A stretch of 5,946 nucleotides of DNA from Planctomycetota bacterium (GTDB lineage Bacteria > Planctomycetota > Phycisphaerae > WQYP01), in assembly GCA_021798635.1 (NCBI GenBank), contig JAJZGH010000273.1:1-5946 (forward strand), in the 5' to 3' direction. The first letter of the stretch is position 1. Each line of letters opens with the position of its first letter. The notes beneath the pieces are model-generated. The model had not been told where the DNA came from, did not search any database, and saw nothing but the letters and a program-made list of their open reading frames with translations. The position numbers were made by a program, and so were the translations under genes. Of the stretch, positions 1-5,946 are shown piece after piece.

Positions 1-145
1 CCGCCATAACGACATTACCCGCATCCGCCTGCTCCGATTTAACGTGACTCCAGACCAACACCATCGCGTTGACTGCAAGCCCGGCACCAATGAGCCATAA
101 GGCCGAAGACAAGGAACCACGAAAATTATCCGCTTTCTGATCCAT
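1..145 (-). CDS. N-terminus of a membrane-anchored protein of unknown function (partial)
   Basis: Reading the minus strand from the ATG at 145-143 gives 48 open codons before the window ends. The product begins MDQKADNFRG, then has one strongly hydrophobic stretch at about residues 14-33 (SALWLIGAGLAVNAMVLVW), then a polar segment, SHVKSEQADAG. This is a single N-terminal anchor or uncleaved signal; the basic residues K4 and R9 before it favour a cytoplasmic N-terminus. I do not recognise the family. The frame is open upstream to a TGA near 199, but that part has no good ATG and reads less like protein, so I chose this ATG. No convincing Shine-Dalgarno sequence precedes it; a TACTAT element 9 bases upstream may be a -10 box. 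It lies on the same strand as the six-segment membrane protein gene, 218 bases downstream of that gene's stop, so the two may be related in function. The gene continues beyond position 1. Confidence 0.65.
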   Translation of the reverse strand, partial: MDQKADNFRGSLSSALWLIGAGLAVNAMVLVWSHVKSEQADAGNVVMA

Positions 146-154
146 TAACTGCCC

Positions 155-184
155 ATAGTAAGCCAAGCCCCGCCGGTTCCGCAA
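155..184 (-). promoter_or_regulatory. Possible promoter close to the ATG of the partial gene
   Basis: On the minus strand TTGCGG (184-179) is followed after 18 bases by TACTAT (160-155), which matches TATAAT at four of six positions. The ATG at 145 starts only 9 bases after the -10-like box, so transcription would begin within a few bases of the start codon and leave almost no leader. The -35 match is poor (three of six) and short motifs of this kind arise by chance. Confidence 0.25.
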
Positions 185-363
185 GGGCGATGTTATTTTT
201 TTTCACAAATTCTGATCGTCCGGCGCACGGGAATCCACCCCCGCGGATGATCACGGCTGAAAGTCCAAACCGAATATTGCGTGTCCGTTTTATCTGCGTC
301 GGCGTAATCCGAGGTTCCGCAACATTGGAAGGAATAAATATCCCGGGCACCTCGCAAGGGGAT

Positions 364-1671
364 TTAGTCCCGCCCATCCTGTGCTAAATAATATCCAGAG
401 GCCGCAACGGCCGCCGCGAGATCCGCTACGCTATCACGGGGGAACGCGGCGATCGCCCGCGCCAGGCCGACCGGGTCGCTACGGAAATTTGGCTGCTCAC
501 AAAGTAGCGCGGCAAACTCAATAAGTAGGGGGCGGCCCAGCGAAAAAACATCGTACGAATCCGGTGACTCATTGGGACGAATGATCTCTGGAGCGACGGA
601 TGCGAGGCTCGCCAGGGCGCGCCGCACGGCGACGGCTGCAGGTGCAGAATAAGGTTTGAATGGGGGCAACTCCGCGAGGAATTCCAAATCCGGGCAGACC
701 CTGCGGTTTCGCACGGCGATTTTGTTGATCCAAAGCAGGGAAAATGGACCACCGATTGCCAGCAACAGGGCCAGCGATAAGCATGCGGGTATCAGAGCCG
801 ACCCCCACGGCTTAATGGCCCGCAGCCCAAACGGTGCGACCAGCATCGCCACCACTGCAACGAAAACGGCAATCAGCATAAGCGCATTCCGACGTCCGCG
901 CCGGTTCCAGAGGGGAACATACTCCCCGGACGAGATCAGTCTTTCCCTGGCCTGAGCGCTTCCCAACCCAGCACGAGAATCAAGAAGCTTAATGATCTCC
1001 ATCGGAAGTTCCTCGGGCAGTACTGCGGGGACGGATGCCGGTTCCGGGGTACCAGCCCAAGGCTGCAGGTTTGCGGATCGCAAGTCCAGTGTTCCGGACT
1101 CGTCGGGCCGCGATACCAAAGCATCCTCGCGGCGTGGTCGAGTGGCCAACCAAAACGGAAAAAGCAGGGGCTGGCCGAGCGCGTAAGCTGTGTAGAAACA
1201 CAACGCGGCCATACCCAAAAACAGCGGGAGCATCAGCAACCGCGATAGAGGCAGGCCGGGAGCTCGCCCAATAGGGTGCTCGACGTAGCGATACCACCAG
1301 CCCCAAAGCAGGAACATCCCCATTGCCACGGAGGCTACAACCGCGCCCGCCCAGATGCCCAAGCAACCGACGGACCTCGCTTTATCGGCGCCGGAAATAG
1401 GGCGACGCTCCATACCTGATTCCGCCAACCCAGCTGTGTCTGAACGGCGCGCAAGGGGAAGGGGCCGGGCCGGGGCGGAATGCGTTTCCTTCTGGCGTGG
1501 TGAAAGGCGATTGATGACATGGCCCGCAATAACAACATCGAGCACTACAATTAAGGTGACGATCCAATATTCTGCTGGTGGCGCATGCGGGTTCCCGTTC
1601 GCGATTGCCAAGATGAATGCTTCGAGGCCAAACGCAATAAACGCCCATACGAGATACCCGAATCTTTCCAT
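364..1671 (-). CDS. Membrane protein with six predicted transmembrane segments, function unknown
   Basis: A 435-residue protein that I cannot assign to a family. Hydrophobic segments lie at about residues 5-25, 35-55, 101-126, 143-176, 263-285 and 291-315. Arg/Lys-rich stretches at 56-100, 177-186, 257-261 and 317-324 fit the positive-inside rule with both termini and a central domain of about 85 residues (177-262) in the cytoplasm. That central domain has a Pro-rich piece (PEPASVPAVLPEELP) followed by a short helical stretch. The C-terminal 115 residues are soluble and mostly helical, Ala-rich at the end, finishing YYLAQDGRD. I see no catalytic, transporter or receptor motif. The ATG is supported by AAGGA nine bases upstream and by an immediate hydrophobic segment. 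The stop is TAA. The gene is divergent from mutL across a 279-base spacer and in line with the membrane-anchored partial gene at 145-1. The reading frame, topology and composition make it clearly a real gene; its role is unknown. Confidence 0.85.
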   Translation of the reverse strand: MERFGYLVWAFIAFGLEAFILAIANGNPHAPPAEYWIVTLIVVLDVVIAGHVINRLSPRQKETHSAPARPLPLARRSDTAGLAESGMERRPISGADKARSVGCLGIWAGAVVASVAMGMFLLWGWWYRYVEHPIGRAPGLPLSRLLMLPLFLGMAALCFYTAYALGQPLLFPFWLATRPRREDALVSRPDESGTLDLRSANLQPWAGTPEPASVPAVLPEELPMEIIKLLDSRAGLGSAQARERLISSGEYVPLWNRRGRRNALMLIAVFVAVVAMLVAPFGLRAIKPWGSALIPACLSLALLLAIGGPFSLLWINKIAVRNRRVCPDLEFLAELPPFKPYSAPAAVAVRRALASLASVAPEIIRPNESPDSYDVFSLGRPLLIEFAALLCEQPNFRSDPVGLARAIAAFPRDSVADLAAAVAASGYYLAQDGRD

Positions 1672-1680
1672 CCTCTAAGG

Positions 1681-1685
1681 TCCTT
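1681..1685 (-). promoter_or_regulatory. Ribosome binding site of the six-segment membrane protein gene
   Basis: On the minus strand AAGGA (1685-1681) lies 9 bases before the ATG at 1671-1669, and a second purine stretch, AGAGG, abuts the ATG. This is the only good Shine-Dalgarno sequence before any gene in the window, and it fixes the start of this gene. Confidence 0.5.
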
Positions 1686-1937
1686 AACTAATACCGCGCG
1701 GCTTGTCCGCAGCCGACGTATCTTCCTTGGACTGCACGAATTGTCCATCCCCTCCCGAACGGTTATTTCCCTATTTTACGGCGGCGGAGAATATTCCGAC
1801 ACCGCCCCGGCAACGATCAAACGCGGCCTTTCGACCTGCAAAGCTGGTGACGCAGTTTGCCTGCATACAAAAGCGTCCTCCCGCATGAAACATCCTGGCC
1901 CGCGAGAGTTTACCTTTTCGCCAATACCCTGTCACGC

Positions 1938-1943
1938 TATGCT
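1938..1943 (+). promoter_or_regulatory. Possible -10 box of mutL, 7 bases before the ATG
   Basis: TATGCT matches TATAAT at four of six positions and fits the general TANNNT form. Exactly 7 bases separate it from the ATG at 1951, so a transcript initiated here would start at or next to the start codon (leaderless). No good -35 sits 16-18 bases upstream. The only ribosome-binding-like bases are AGG at 1944-1946, four bases from the ATG, which is too close to be ideal. Confidence 0.3.
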
Positions 1944-1950
1944 AGGCAAT

Positions 1951-3876
1951 ATGAACGCCACGGAACCCACATCGTCGGCATCCTCGGACTACAGACATGT
2001 CATCCATGTTCTGCCTGATGCGCTGATCAATAAAATCGCCGCCGGAGAAGTTGTTGAACGGCCCGCCAGCGTAGTAAAAGAACTTCTGGATAACGCGGTG
2101 GACGCAGGGGCCACACGATTGGCGATCACCATTGAAAACGGCGGCCGCACTCTGATTCGCGTGACGGATGACGGTTCGGGCATTTCCCCGGATCAGGTTG
2201 GCCTGGCGCTGGCCCGACATGCCACCAGTAAAATTCAGACCATAGATGATTTATTTGCCATTGAGACCATGGGCTTTCGTGGTGAAGCTTTAGCTTCCAT
2301 CGCCGGGGTCAGCCATACCACGATTATTACCCGTCGGGCGCAGGATGATCAGGCGGTGCGTGTGGTGGCCCAGGAAAGTGTTCTGGATTCGCCGATACCC
2401 TGCTCTGCCCCGCCGGGCACCACCATCGAAGTGCGGGATTTATTTTATTGCGTGCCGGCCCGGCGTAAATTTTTGCGCGGCGATTCTACAGAGTTCGGCC
2501 ATATTTCAGAAACGGTGTTGCGTACCGCCCTGGCGCACCCCGAAATCGCATTTTCACTAAGCCATAATGGTCGCGGCACGCTGAATCTGCCTGCCACCAC
2601 CGATCCGCAAGCTCGTGTGATTGCGGCTTTAAATAAGGAATTGCAGGGCCAGCTTGTGGCATTGGATCATGTTGAGTCTGGAATTCAGGTGGAAGGTTTT
2701 GTTGGAAAACCCGCCACCGCACGGGCCACGACACATTATCAATATCTGTTTCTCAATGGCCGGTATATTCGGGACCGCTCGATTTTTCATGCCGTGAAGG
2801 AATCTTTCCGCGGTCTTATTGAACCACAGGCTCAGCCGGTAGCGGTCATATTTTTGCACATGCCACCGGCCGCATTTGATGTGAATGTGCATCCGCAGAA
2901 AATTGAAGTGCGATTTCGCGAGTCGAATCTGCCGTATCGGGCGGTGCTGGCGGCCATTCGGCAGCGACTGTTGGGTTCGGATCTGACTCCACCCATGCGA
3001 TTAACCTCCCCGCCCAGTGCGGAAAAAGCGGAACAATTCATGGCGAATCAGACCCAGGAGCGCCGGCAGGTGATCGCCGAATTTTTCCGCGATCCACTGC
3101 CGCTGCAACAATCGCTGGATTTGCCGGTAGCCCAACAGCCCCAAAACCCCGCAAGCAACACCCCCGCCACCAACTTTAATAGGCCGGATACTGCCCCGTA
3201 CACGGAACATAATGCCGCGATGCCGATGCCTTCGGGCACAGCCCAACCGGGTGCGGGCGCTACGGCAGTGTTTCCCGCCACGTCATCACCGCCGCTTGCC
3301 GCGGGCGGGCCAAAATTTATGCAATTCCACAATAGTTTTATCGTGGTGGAAGATGGCGATGGGCTGCTGGTTATCGACCAGCACGCCCTGCATGAACGCG
3401 TGATTTACGAAAGCCTTTTGGCGCGGGTGCGGGCTGGAACCATTTCCGGCCAGCGGCTGCTGCTGCCCGTGGTCGTATCCGTCAGCGCGCGGCAACTTGC
3501 GGGGTTGGAACGCGTGCGGCCACTGCTGGCGTCCCTGGGAATTGAAATTACGCAGTTTGACGCTTCAAGCGTGGCGGTACAAAGCCTGCCGAGCCTCCTG
3601 TCCCGGCTCAACACCATGGATTTTATCAAGGGAGTGCTTGATAAAGTTGCCGAGGAATCCGCCCGAATTACCGATGAGGAATTACTGCACGAGGTGCTGG
3701 ATATGGCCGCGTGCAAAGCCGCGGTGAAGGCCGGGGACCCGTTGGCTAATCAGGAAATTGCGGCACTGCTGGCACGCCGAATGGACGTGCAGCGCTCCAG
3801 TAATTGCCCACATGGCCGCCCCACCACCATTCGCCTGGACCGCCGGGATCTGGAGAAGCAGTTTAAGCGACGGTGA
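1951..3876 (+). CDS. mutL: DNA mismatch repair endonuclease MutL
   Basis: MutL couples mismatch recognition by MutS to strand incision. With the start at 1951 the protein is 641 residues, close to known MutLs (E. coli 615, B. subtilis 627). The N-terminal GHKL ATPase runs from about 19 to 345: INKIAAGEVVERPASVVKEL with the catalytic Glu (E44) and Mg-binding Asn (N48), DDGSGIS at 73-79, GFRGEAL at 108-114, ARHATSKI at 88-95 and VNVHPQK at 311-317. A Pro/Ala/Gln-rich linker spans about 345-453. The C-terminal domain carries the nuclease motif DQHALHERVIYE (476-487), matching DQHA(X)2E(X)4E, plus ACKAAVKAGD (587-596) and CPHGRP (619-624) for metal binding. QRLLLP (501-506) fits the sliding-clamp-binding consensus. 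It should therefore nick DNA itself, as in bacteria without MutH. Start choice is open: ATGs at 1939 and 1885 are also in frame; E. coli MutL would begin near residue 16. No mutS or other repair gene is adjacent. Confidence 0.97.
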   Translation: MNATEPTSSASSDYRHVIHVLPDALINKIAAGEVVERPASVVKELLDNAVDAGATRLAITIENGGRTLIRVTDDGSGISPDQVGLALARHATSKIQTIDDLFAIETMGFRGEALASIAGVSHTTIITRRAQDDQAVRVVAQESVLDSPIPCSAPPGTTIEVRDLFYCVPARRKFLRGDSTEFGHISETVLRTALAHPEIAFSLSHNGRGTLNLPATTDPQARVIAALNKELQGQLVALDHVESGIQVEGFVGKPATARATTHYQYLFLNGRYIRDRSIFHAVKESFRGLIEPQAQPVAVIFLHMPPAAFDVNVHPQKIEVRFRESNLPYRAVLAAIRQRLLGSDLTPPMRLTSPPSAEKAEQFMANQTQERRQVIAEFFRDPLPLQQSLDLPVAQQPQNPASNTPATNFNRPDTAPYTEHNAAMPMPSGTAQPGAGATAVFPATSSPPLAAGGPKFMQFHNSFIVVEDGDGLLVIDQHALHERVIYESLLARVRAGTISGQRLLLPVVVSVSARQLAGLERVRPLLASLGIEITQFDASSVAVQSLPSLLSRLNTMDFIKGVLDKVAEESARITDEELLHEVLDMAACKAAVKAGDPLANQEIAALLARRMDVQRSSNCPHGRPTTIRLDRRDLEKQFKRR

Positions 3877-3894
3877 AGCATTAACATAGCAATA

Positions 3895-3900
3895 TATATT
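3895..3900 (+). promoter_or_regulatory. Possible -10 box for the GH20 gene
   Basis: TATATT matches TATAAT at five of six positions and lies in an AT-rich patch (3881-3901) that stands out in the 58-base mutL-GH20 gap. A start site near 3907 would leave a leader of about 28 bases. No recognisable -35 is present at the right distance, so it may simply be AT-rich spacer. Confidence 0.25.
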
Positions 3901-3934
3901 TACGCCTTGCAAAGGTCGCTGGCGATAAGCCACT

Positions 3935-5863
3935 ATGGATTTTATGGATAAAGCATCAGCCGATCATCTGCCGATTCACTTGATTCCGTATCCGAAACAG
4001 TGCGAATCTGCGGAAGGTGAACTTTATTTTCCAGCAGGCCCGCCGTTCATTGATTTTCCGTTACATGACCCCGGCCTGTGCGATGCGGCGGCGGAACTTA
4101 GAGATCTGATAATCGCCGCCCCCCTTTCTTCAGTCGCAGCAAAACCTGCAACCGCCCCGATCATCAAGCTCGTATGTCATGCTGCCATCCCCCATCCCCA
4201 AGGCAATGAGCTGCACATAACCCGCAACGGGGCAACCGTTACCGCAAAAACGCCCATCGGTTTATTTTATGGCATGCAAACACTCATTCAAATCGCCCGC
4301 CAATATGGCCGAGCTTGGCCGTGCCTGCACATTATTGATACTCCGGATTATGAGCGTCGCGGGTTTTATCATGACGTATCGCGCGGCAAAGTACCCACGC
4401 GGCACACGCTGTTATGGCTGGTCAAGCAATTGGCTGCCCTGAAAATCAATGAGTTCCAACTCTACATTGAAAATGTCTTTGAGTTTTCCGGTCACGCCGA
4501 TATGTATGCTTCAACCACGCCGCTGACCGCGGATGATATACATGCAGTTGATGCGCTGTGCCGCAGATACCACATTGATTTCGTACCGTCACTGACCTCA
4601 TTGGGCCATTTTGACAAAATTCTCCGCCTTCCCCGCTATCGCCATCTGGCGGAAATTGAGCCTGCCGAGCTGCAACGCAGAGGAATTAAAACATGGTCGG
4701 ATGACCCTTGGACCCTGTGCGTGACGGATCCTGACGCCAAAGCGCTTTTAACGCAAATGTATGCCGATTTTCTCCCGCATTTTTCCAGCCCGAATTTTAA
4801 TATCTGCTGCGATGAATCCTGGGATCTGGGCTTGGGCCGCAGCGCTGCGGCTGCAAAAACCATGGGCATTGGGGGTTTGTACGTGCAGTGGGTAAAGTTC
4901 TGTTCCGAGCTTGCCGCCCGCCATGGGAAACGGGTGCAACTTTGGGGTGATATTATTCTCAATCATCCGGAACTGATTCACCAGCTTCCCGAAAATGCCA
5001 CGCTGCTTGAATGGGGCTACGCCGGTGACCATCCATTTGATGAGCACGGAAAACTTTTCGCCGCATCAGGCCGGGCATTTTATGTATGCCCCGGGACATC
5101 CACCTGGCAATCTCTGGGGGGCCGCTGGGACAATGCGATAGCGAATTTGCACAACGCCGCTCAGTGTGGCTTGAAATATGGCGCTGCAGGATTTTTGAAT
5201 ACCGACTGGGGAGATTATGGCCATCAGCAGGCCTTGGCCGTAAGCTTGCTGCCGATGGCGTACGGTGCGGCGGTGGCGTGGAACGCGCAACAGAATTCCG
5301 CCCAGGAACACGCATTTTCAGCAGGTCTTCATCTGCTGGGCGATCAAAGCGGTAACTTCGCGGCAGCCATGGAGGTAATCGGCAACGTCTACCAGCGCAT
5401 CACCCAAGATCCGCTGCCCAACGCCTCACTGGATTTTAAGCTTATGCGCGAGCCTTGGAACCAGAAAGAATTTCTGAATCTCACTAACATGCAATTGCTG
5501 GAACAGGAATATCAGCAAATTTCCGCAGCTACTTCCTGCTTTGAATCCCCCGCCACCGCGTTAAATCCCGATCAAGCGTTGGCTTGGCAGGAGTTGGCGA
5601 TCACCCGCGATCAGATTCTCTATACCCTGTCGCGCACCATGGCCCGGCTTGATTTCTCCGCGCATGGAAAGACCATTCGGAAAACTTCCGATCAGCAAAT
5701 CCAACTTCTGGAAGCGATAAAAGATCGCTACGAAATTCTCTGGCTTCAACGCAACAAGCCCTCTCGCCTCGCAGATATCCTGACTATTTTTGATCAGCGC
5801 ATCCACGAACATCGCGAAAATTCCGCAGTTGCCCCAAAAAAGGTGTCAGGTACCTTTTTTTGA
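3935..5863 (+). CDS. Glycoside hydrolase family 20 protein, beta-N-acetylhexosaminidase type, cytosolic
   Basis: This 642-residue protein most likely removes terminal N-acetylglucosamine or N-acetylgalactosamine by substrate-assisted catalysis. Residues about 13-135 form the GH20b-like N-terminal domain, starting LIPYPKQ and ending with IGLFYGMQTL. The catalytic barrel follows: RRGFYHDVSRGKVP (141-154, with the substrate-binding Arg), PSLTSLGHFD (218-227), then the Asp-Glu pair D293-E294 in NICCDESWDLGLGRS, where Asp orients the acetamido group and Glu is the acid. Trp-containing segments VQLWGDI (334-340), LEWGYAG and NTDWGDYGH (422-430) suit the sugar pocket. A helical C-terminal region (about 455-630) contains LWLQRNKPSRL. 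The active-site context is closer to the hexosaminidase D type (GCDE...LGEG) than to the GGDE of secreted enzymes. There is no signal peptide, so it probably acts on imported oligosaccharides or recycled wall sugars. The start is weakly supported: M1 and M4 are both possible and neither has a good Shine-Dalgarno. The last residues are encoded by an inverted repeat. Substrate is not deducible. Confidence 0.9.
   Translation: MDFMDKASADHLPIHLIPYPKQCESAEGELYFPAGPPFIDFPLHDPGLCDAAAELRDLIIAAPLSSVAAKPATAPIIKLVCHAAIPHPQGNELHITRNGATVTAKTPIGLFYGMQTLIQIARQYGRAWPCLHIIDTPDYERRGFYHDVSRGKVPTRHTLLWLVKQLAALKINEFQLYIENVFEFSGHADMYASTTPLTADDIHAVDALCRRYHIDFVPSLTSLGHFDKILRLPRYRHLAEIEPAELQRRGIKTWSDDPWTLCVTDPDAKALLTQMYADFLPHFSSPNFNICCDESWDLGLGRSAAAAKTMGIGGLYVQWVKFCSELAARHGKRVQLWGDIILNHPELIHQLPENATLLEWGYAGDHPFDEHGKLFAASGRAFYVCPGTSTWQSLGGRWDNAIANLHNAAQCGLKYGAAGFLNTDWGDYGHQQALAVSLLPMAYGAAVAWNAQQNSAQEHAFSAGLHLLGDQSGNFAAAMEVIGNVYQRITQDPLPNASLDFKLMREPWNQKEFLNLTNMQLLEQEYQQISAATSCFESPATALNPDQALAWQELAITRDQILYTLSRTMARLDFSAHGKTIRKTSDQQIQLLEAIKDRYEILWLQRNKPSRLADILTIFDQRIHEHRENSAVAPKKVSGTFF
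5836..5861. repeat. Perfect inverted repeat with A/T flanks, REP-like or bidirectional terminator
   Basis: AAAAAAGGT (5836-5844) pairs perfectly with ACCTTTTTT (5852-5860) around the 7-base loop GTCAGGT; the core also contains the palindrome AGGTACCT (5848-5855). Both strands end in a run of T, so it could terminate transcription from either side, though the stem has only two G-C pairs and is weak as an intrinsic terminator. From memory, the core GGTGTCAGGTACC resembles short palindromes dispersed in many bacterial genomes; only one copy occurs here, so its repetitive nature cannot be shown from this window. It lies inside the end of the GH20 reading frame. Confidence 0.6.
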
Positions 5864-5946
5864 TTTGCTGGCGCGTTCACCGCGCTGTCGGATTCTGGTG
5901 AACCGCTCCTGTTGGGCAATCGCGGTAAAAAATGGCCCCTCGCGCG
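5846..5946 (-). CDS. Possible C-terminus of a convergent gene, function unknown (partial)
   Basis: On the minus strand one frame is open from the window edge to a TGA at 5848-5846, giving 32 residues that include FFTAIAQQERFTRIRQRG and end SKSKKGT. The strongly basic, helical, low-complexity tail looks like a plausible protein C-terminus, and a gene here would converge with the GH20 gene, overlapping it by 18 bases inside the inverted repeat. I do not recognise it. One other minus frame is also open (through ...KKVPDTFFG), so openness alone is weak evidence. Within it, GTTCACC (5875-5881) and GGTGAAC (5897-5903) form a 7-bp inverted repeat with a 15-base loop, which may be chance. Confidence 0.35.
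   Translation of the reverse strand, partial: REGPFFTAIAQQERFTRIRQRGERASKSKKGT

Larger units (their letters stand above)
1672..1950. other. Divergent spacer between the membrane protein gene and mutL
   Basis: This 279-base region must hold the promoters of both flanking genes. The mutL frame stays open leftwards through all of it and into the neighbouring gene (to 1585), but the translation there is Arg/Ser/Cys-rich and unlike MutL, so I read it as non-coding. It contains a possible small hairpin, GGCGG (1783-1787) against CCGCC (1802-1806), around an 8-base palindrome GAATATTC (1789-1796). No confident -35/-10 pair is visible for the leftward gene; TATTAG, reading leftwards about 16 bases before its ATG, is a weak candidate. 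Confidence 0.5.

Noticed and set aside
340..363. Terminator after the six-segment membrane protein gene
   Set aside because: Only a 5-bp stem (ATCCC/GGGAT) with a 14-base loop and an interrupted T-rich tail; too weak to call.
126..377. Separate small gene of 83 residues on the minus strand
   Set aside because: It overlaps genes at both ends, has no recognisable domain or hydrophobic segment, and lacks a well-spaced ribosome binding site.
989..1366. Long antisense and alternate-frame ORFs within the membrane protein gene
   Set aside because: They lie wholly inside a better-supported gene and read as Arg/Pro/Ser-rich shadow translations of GC-rich DNA.
1585..1950. N-terminal extension of MutL by 122 residues in the same open frame
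   Set aside because: The frame runs through the spacer and backwards over the start of the divergent gene; its translation is unlike MutL, and family members begin close to the IAAGEVVERPASVVKEL motif.
3048..3332. Minus-strand ORFs opposite the mutL linker
   Set aside because: The MutL frame continues on both sides with conserved motifs; the antisense frames are compositional shadows of the Pro/Ala-rich linker.
3876..3935. mutL and the GH20 gene as a functional unit
   Set aside because: Same strand and a short gap, but no known link between mismatch repair and hexosaminidase activity; co-orientation alone does not support a joint system.
5875..5903. GTTCACC/GGTGAAC hairpin as a terminator or second repeat unit
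   Set aside because: Seven base pairs with a 15-base loop and no T run; it also lies within a possible coding frame.

Overview
The window reads as ordinary bacterial chromosome, moderately GC-rich, with four intact or partial genes I trust and one weaker partial ORF at the right edge. Nothing in it fixes the taxon. An endonuclease-type MutL rules out an E. coli-like MutH system. The poor Shine-Dalgarno sequences, the HEXD-like cytosolic GH20 enzyme and the AAAAAAGGT...ACCTTTTTT repeat would suit a planctomycete (Phycisphaerae-like) or another PVC-group bacterium, but that placement is inference.

Left part (1-1671, minus strand): a gene for an unidentified protein with six predicted membrane segments (1671 to 364) is followed, after 218 bases, by the N-terminus of a second membrane-anchored protein (145 to 1) that runs off the window. 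The 218-base gap holds no gene I can defend, only a weak hairpin, an A8 run on the minus strand and a possible promoter. Positions 1672-1950 are a 279-base divergent spacer.

Right part (1951-5863, plus strand): mutL encodes a complete mismatch-repair endonuclease. Fifty-eight bases later comes a complete family 20 glycoside hydrolase (beta-N-acetylhexosaminidase type) without a signal peptide. The two share a strand but no obvious function, and an AT-rich -10-like element lies in the gap, so co-transcription is possible but not required.

The most unusual spot is the 3' end of the hydrolase gene. A perfect 9-bp inverted repeat with a 7-base loop, flanked by A and T runs, encodes its last residues. 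It also supplies the end of a possible convergent ORF on the minus strand (5946 to 5846). This looks like a REP-type or bidirectional-terminator palindrome that has been absorbed into two C-termini. I found no CRISPR array, insertion sequence, tRNA, rRNA or defence system, and no evidence of a previously undescribed multi-gene system.
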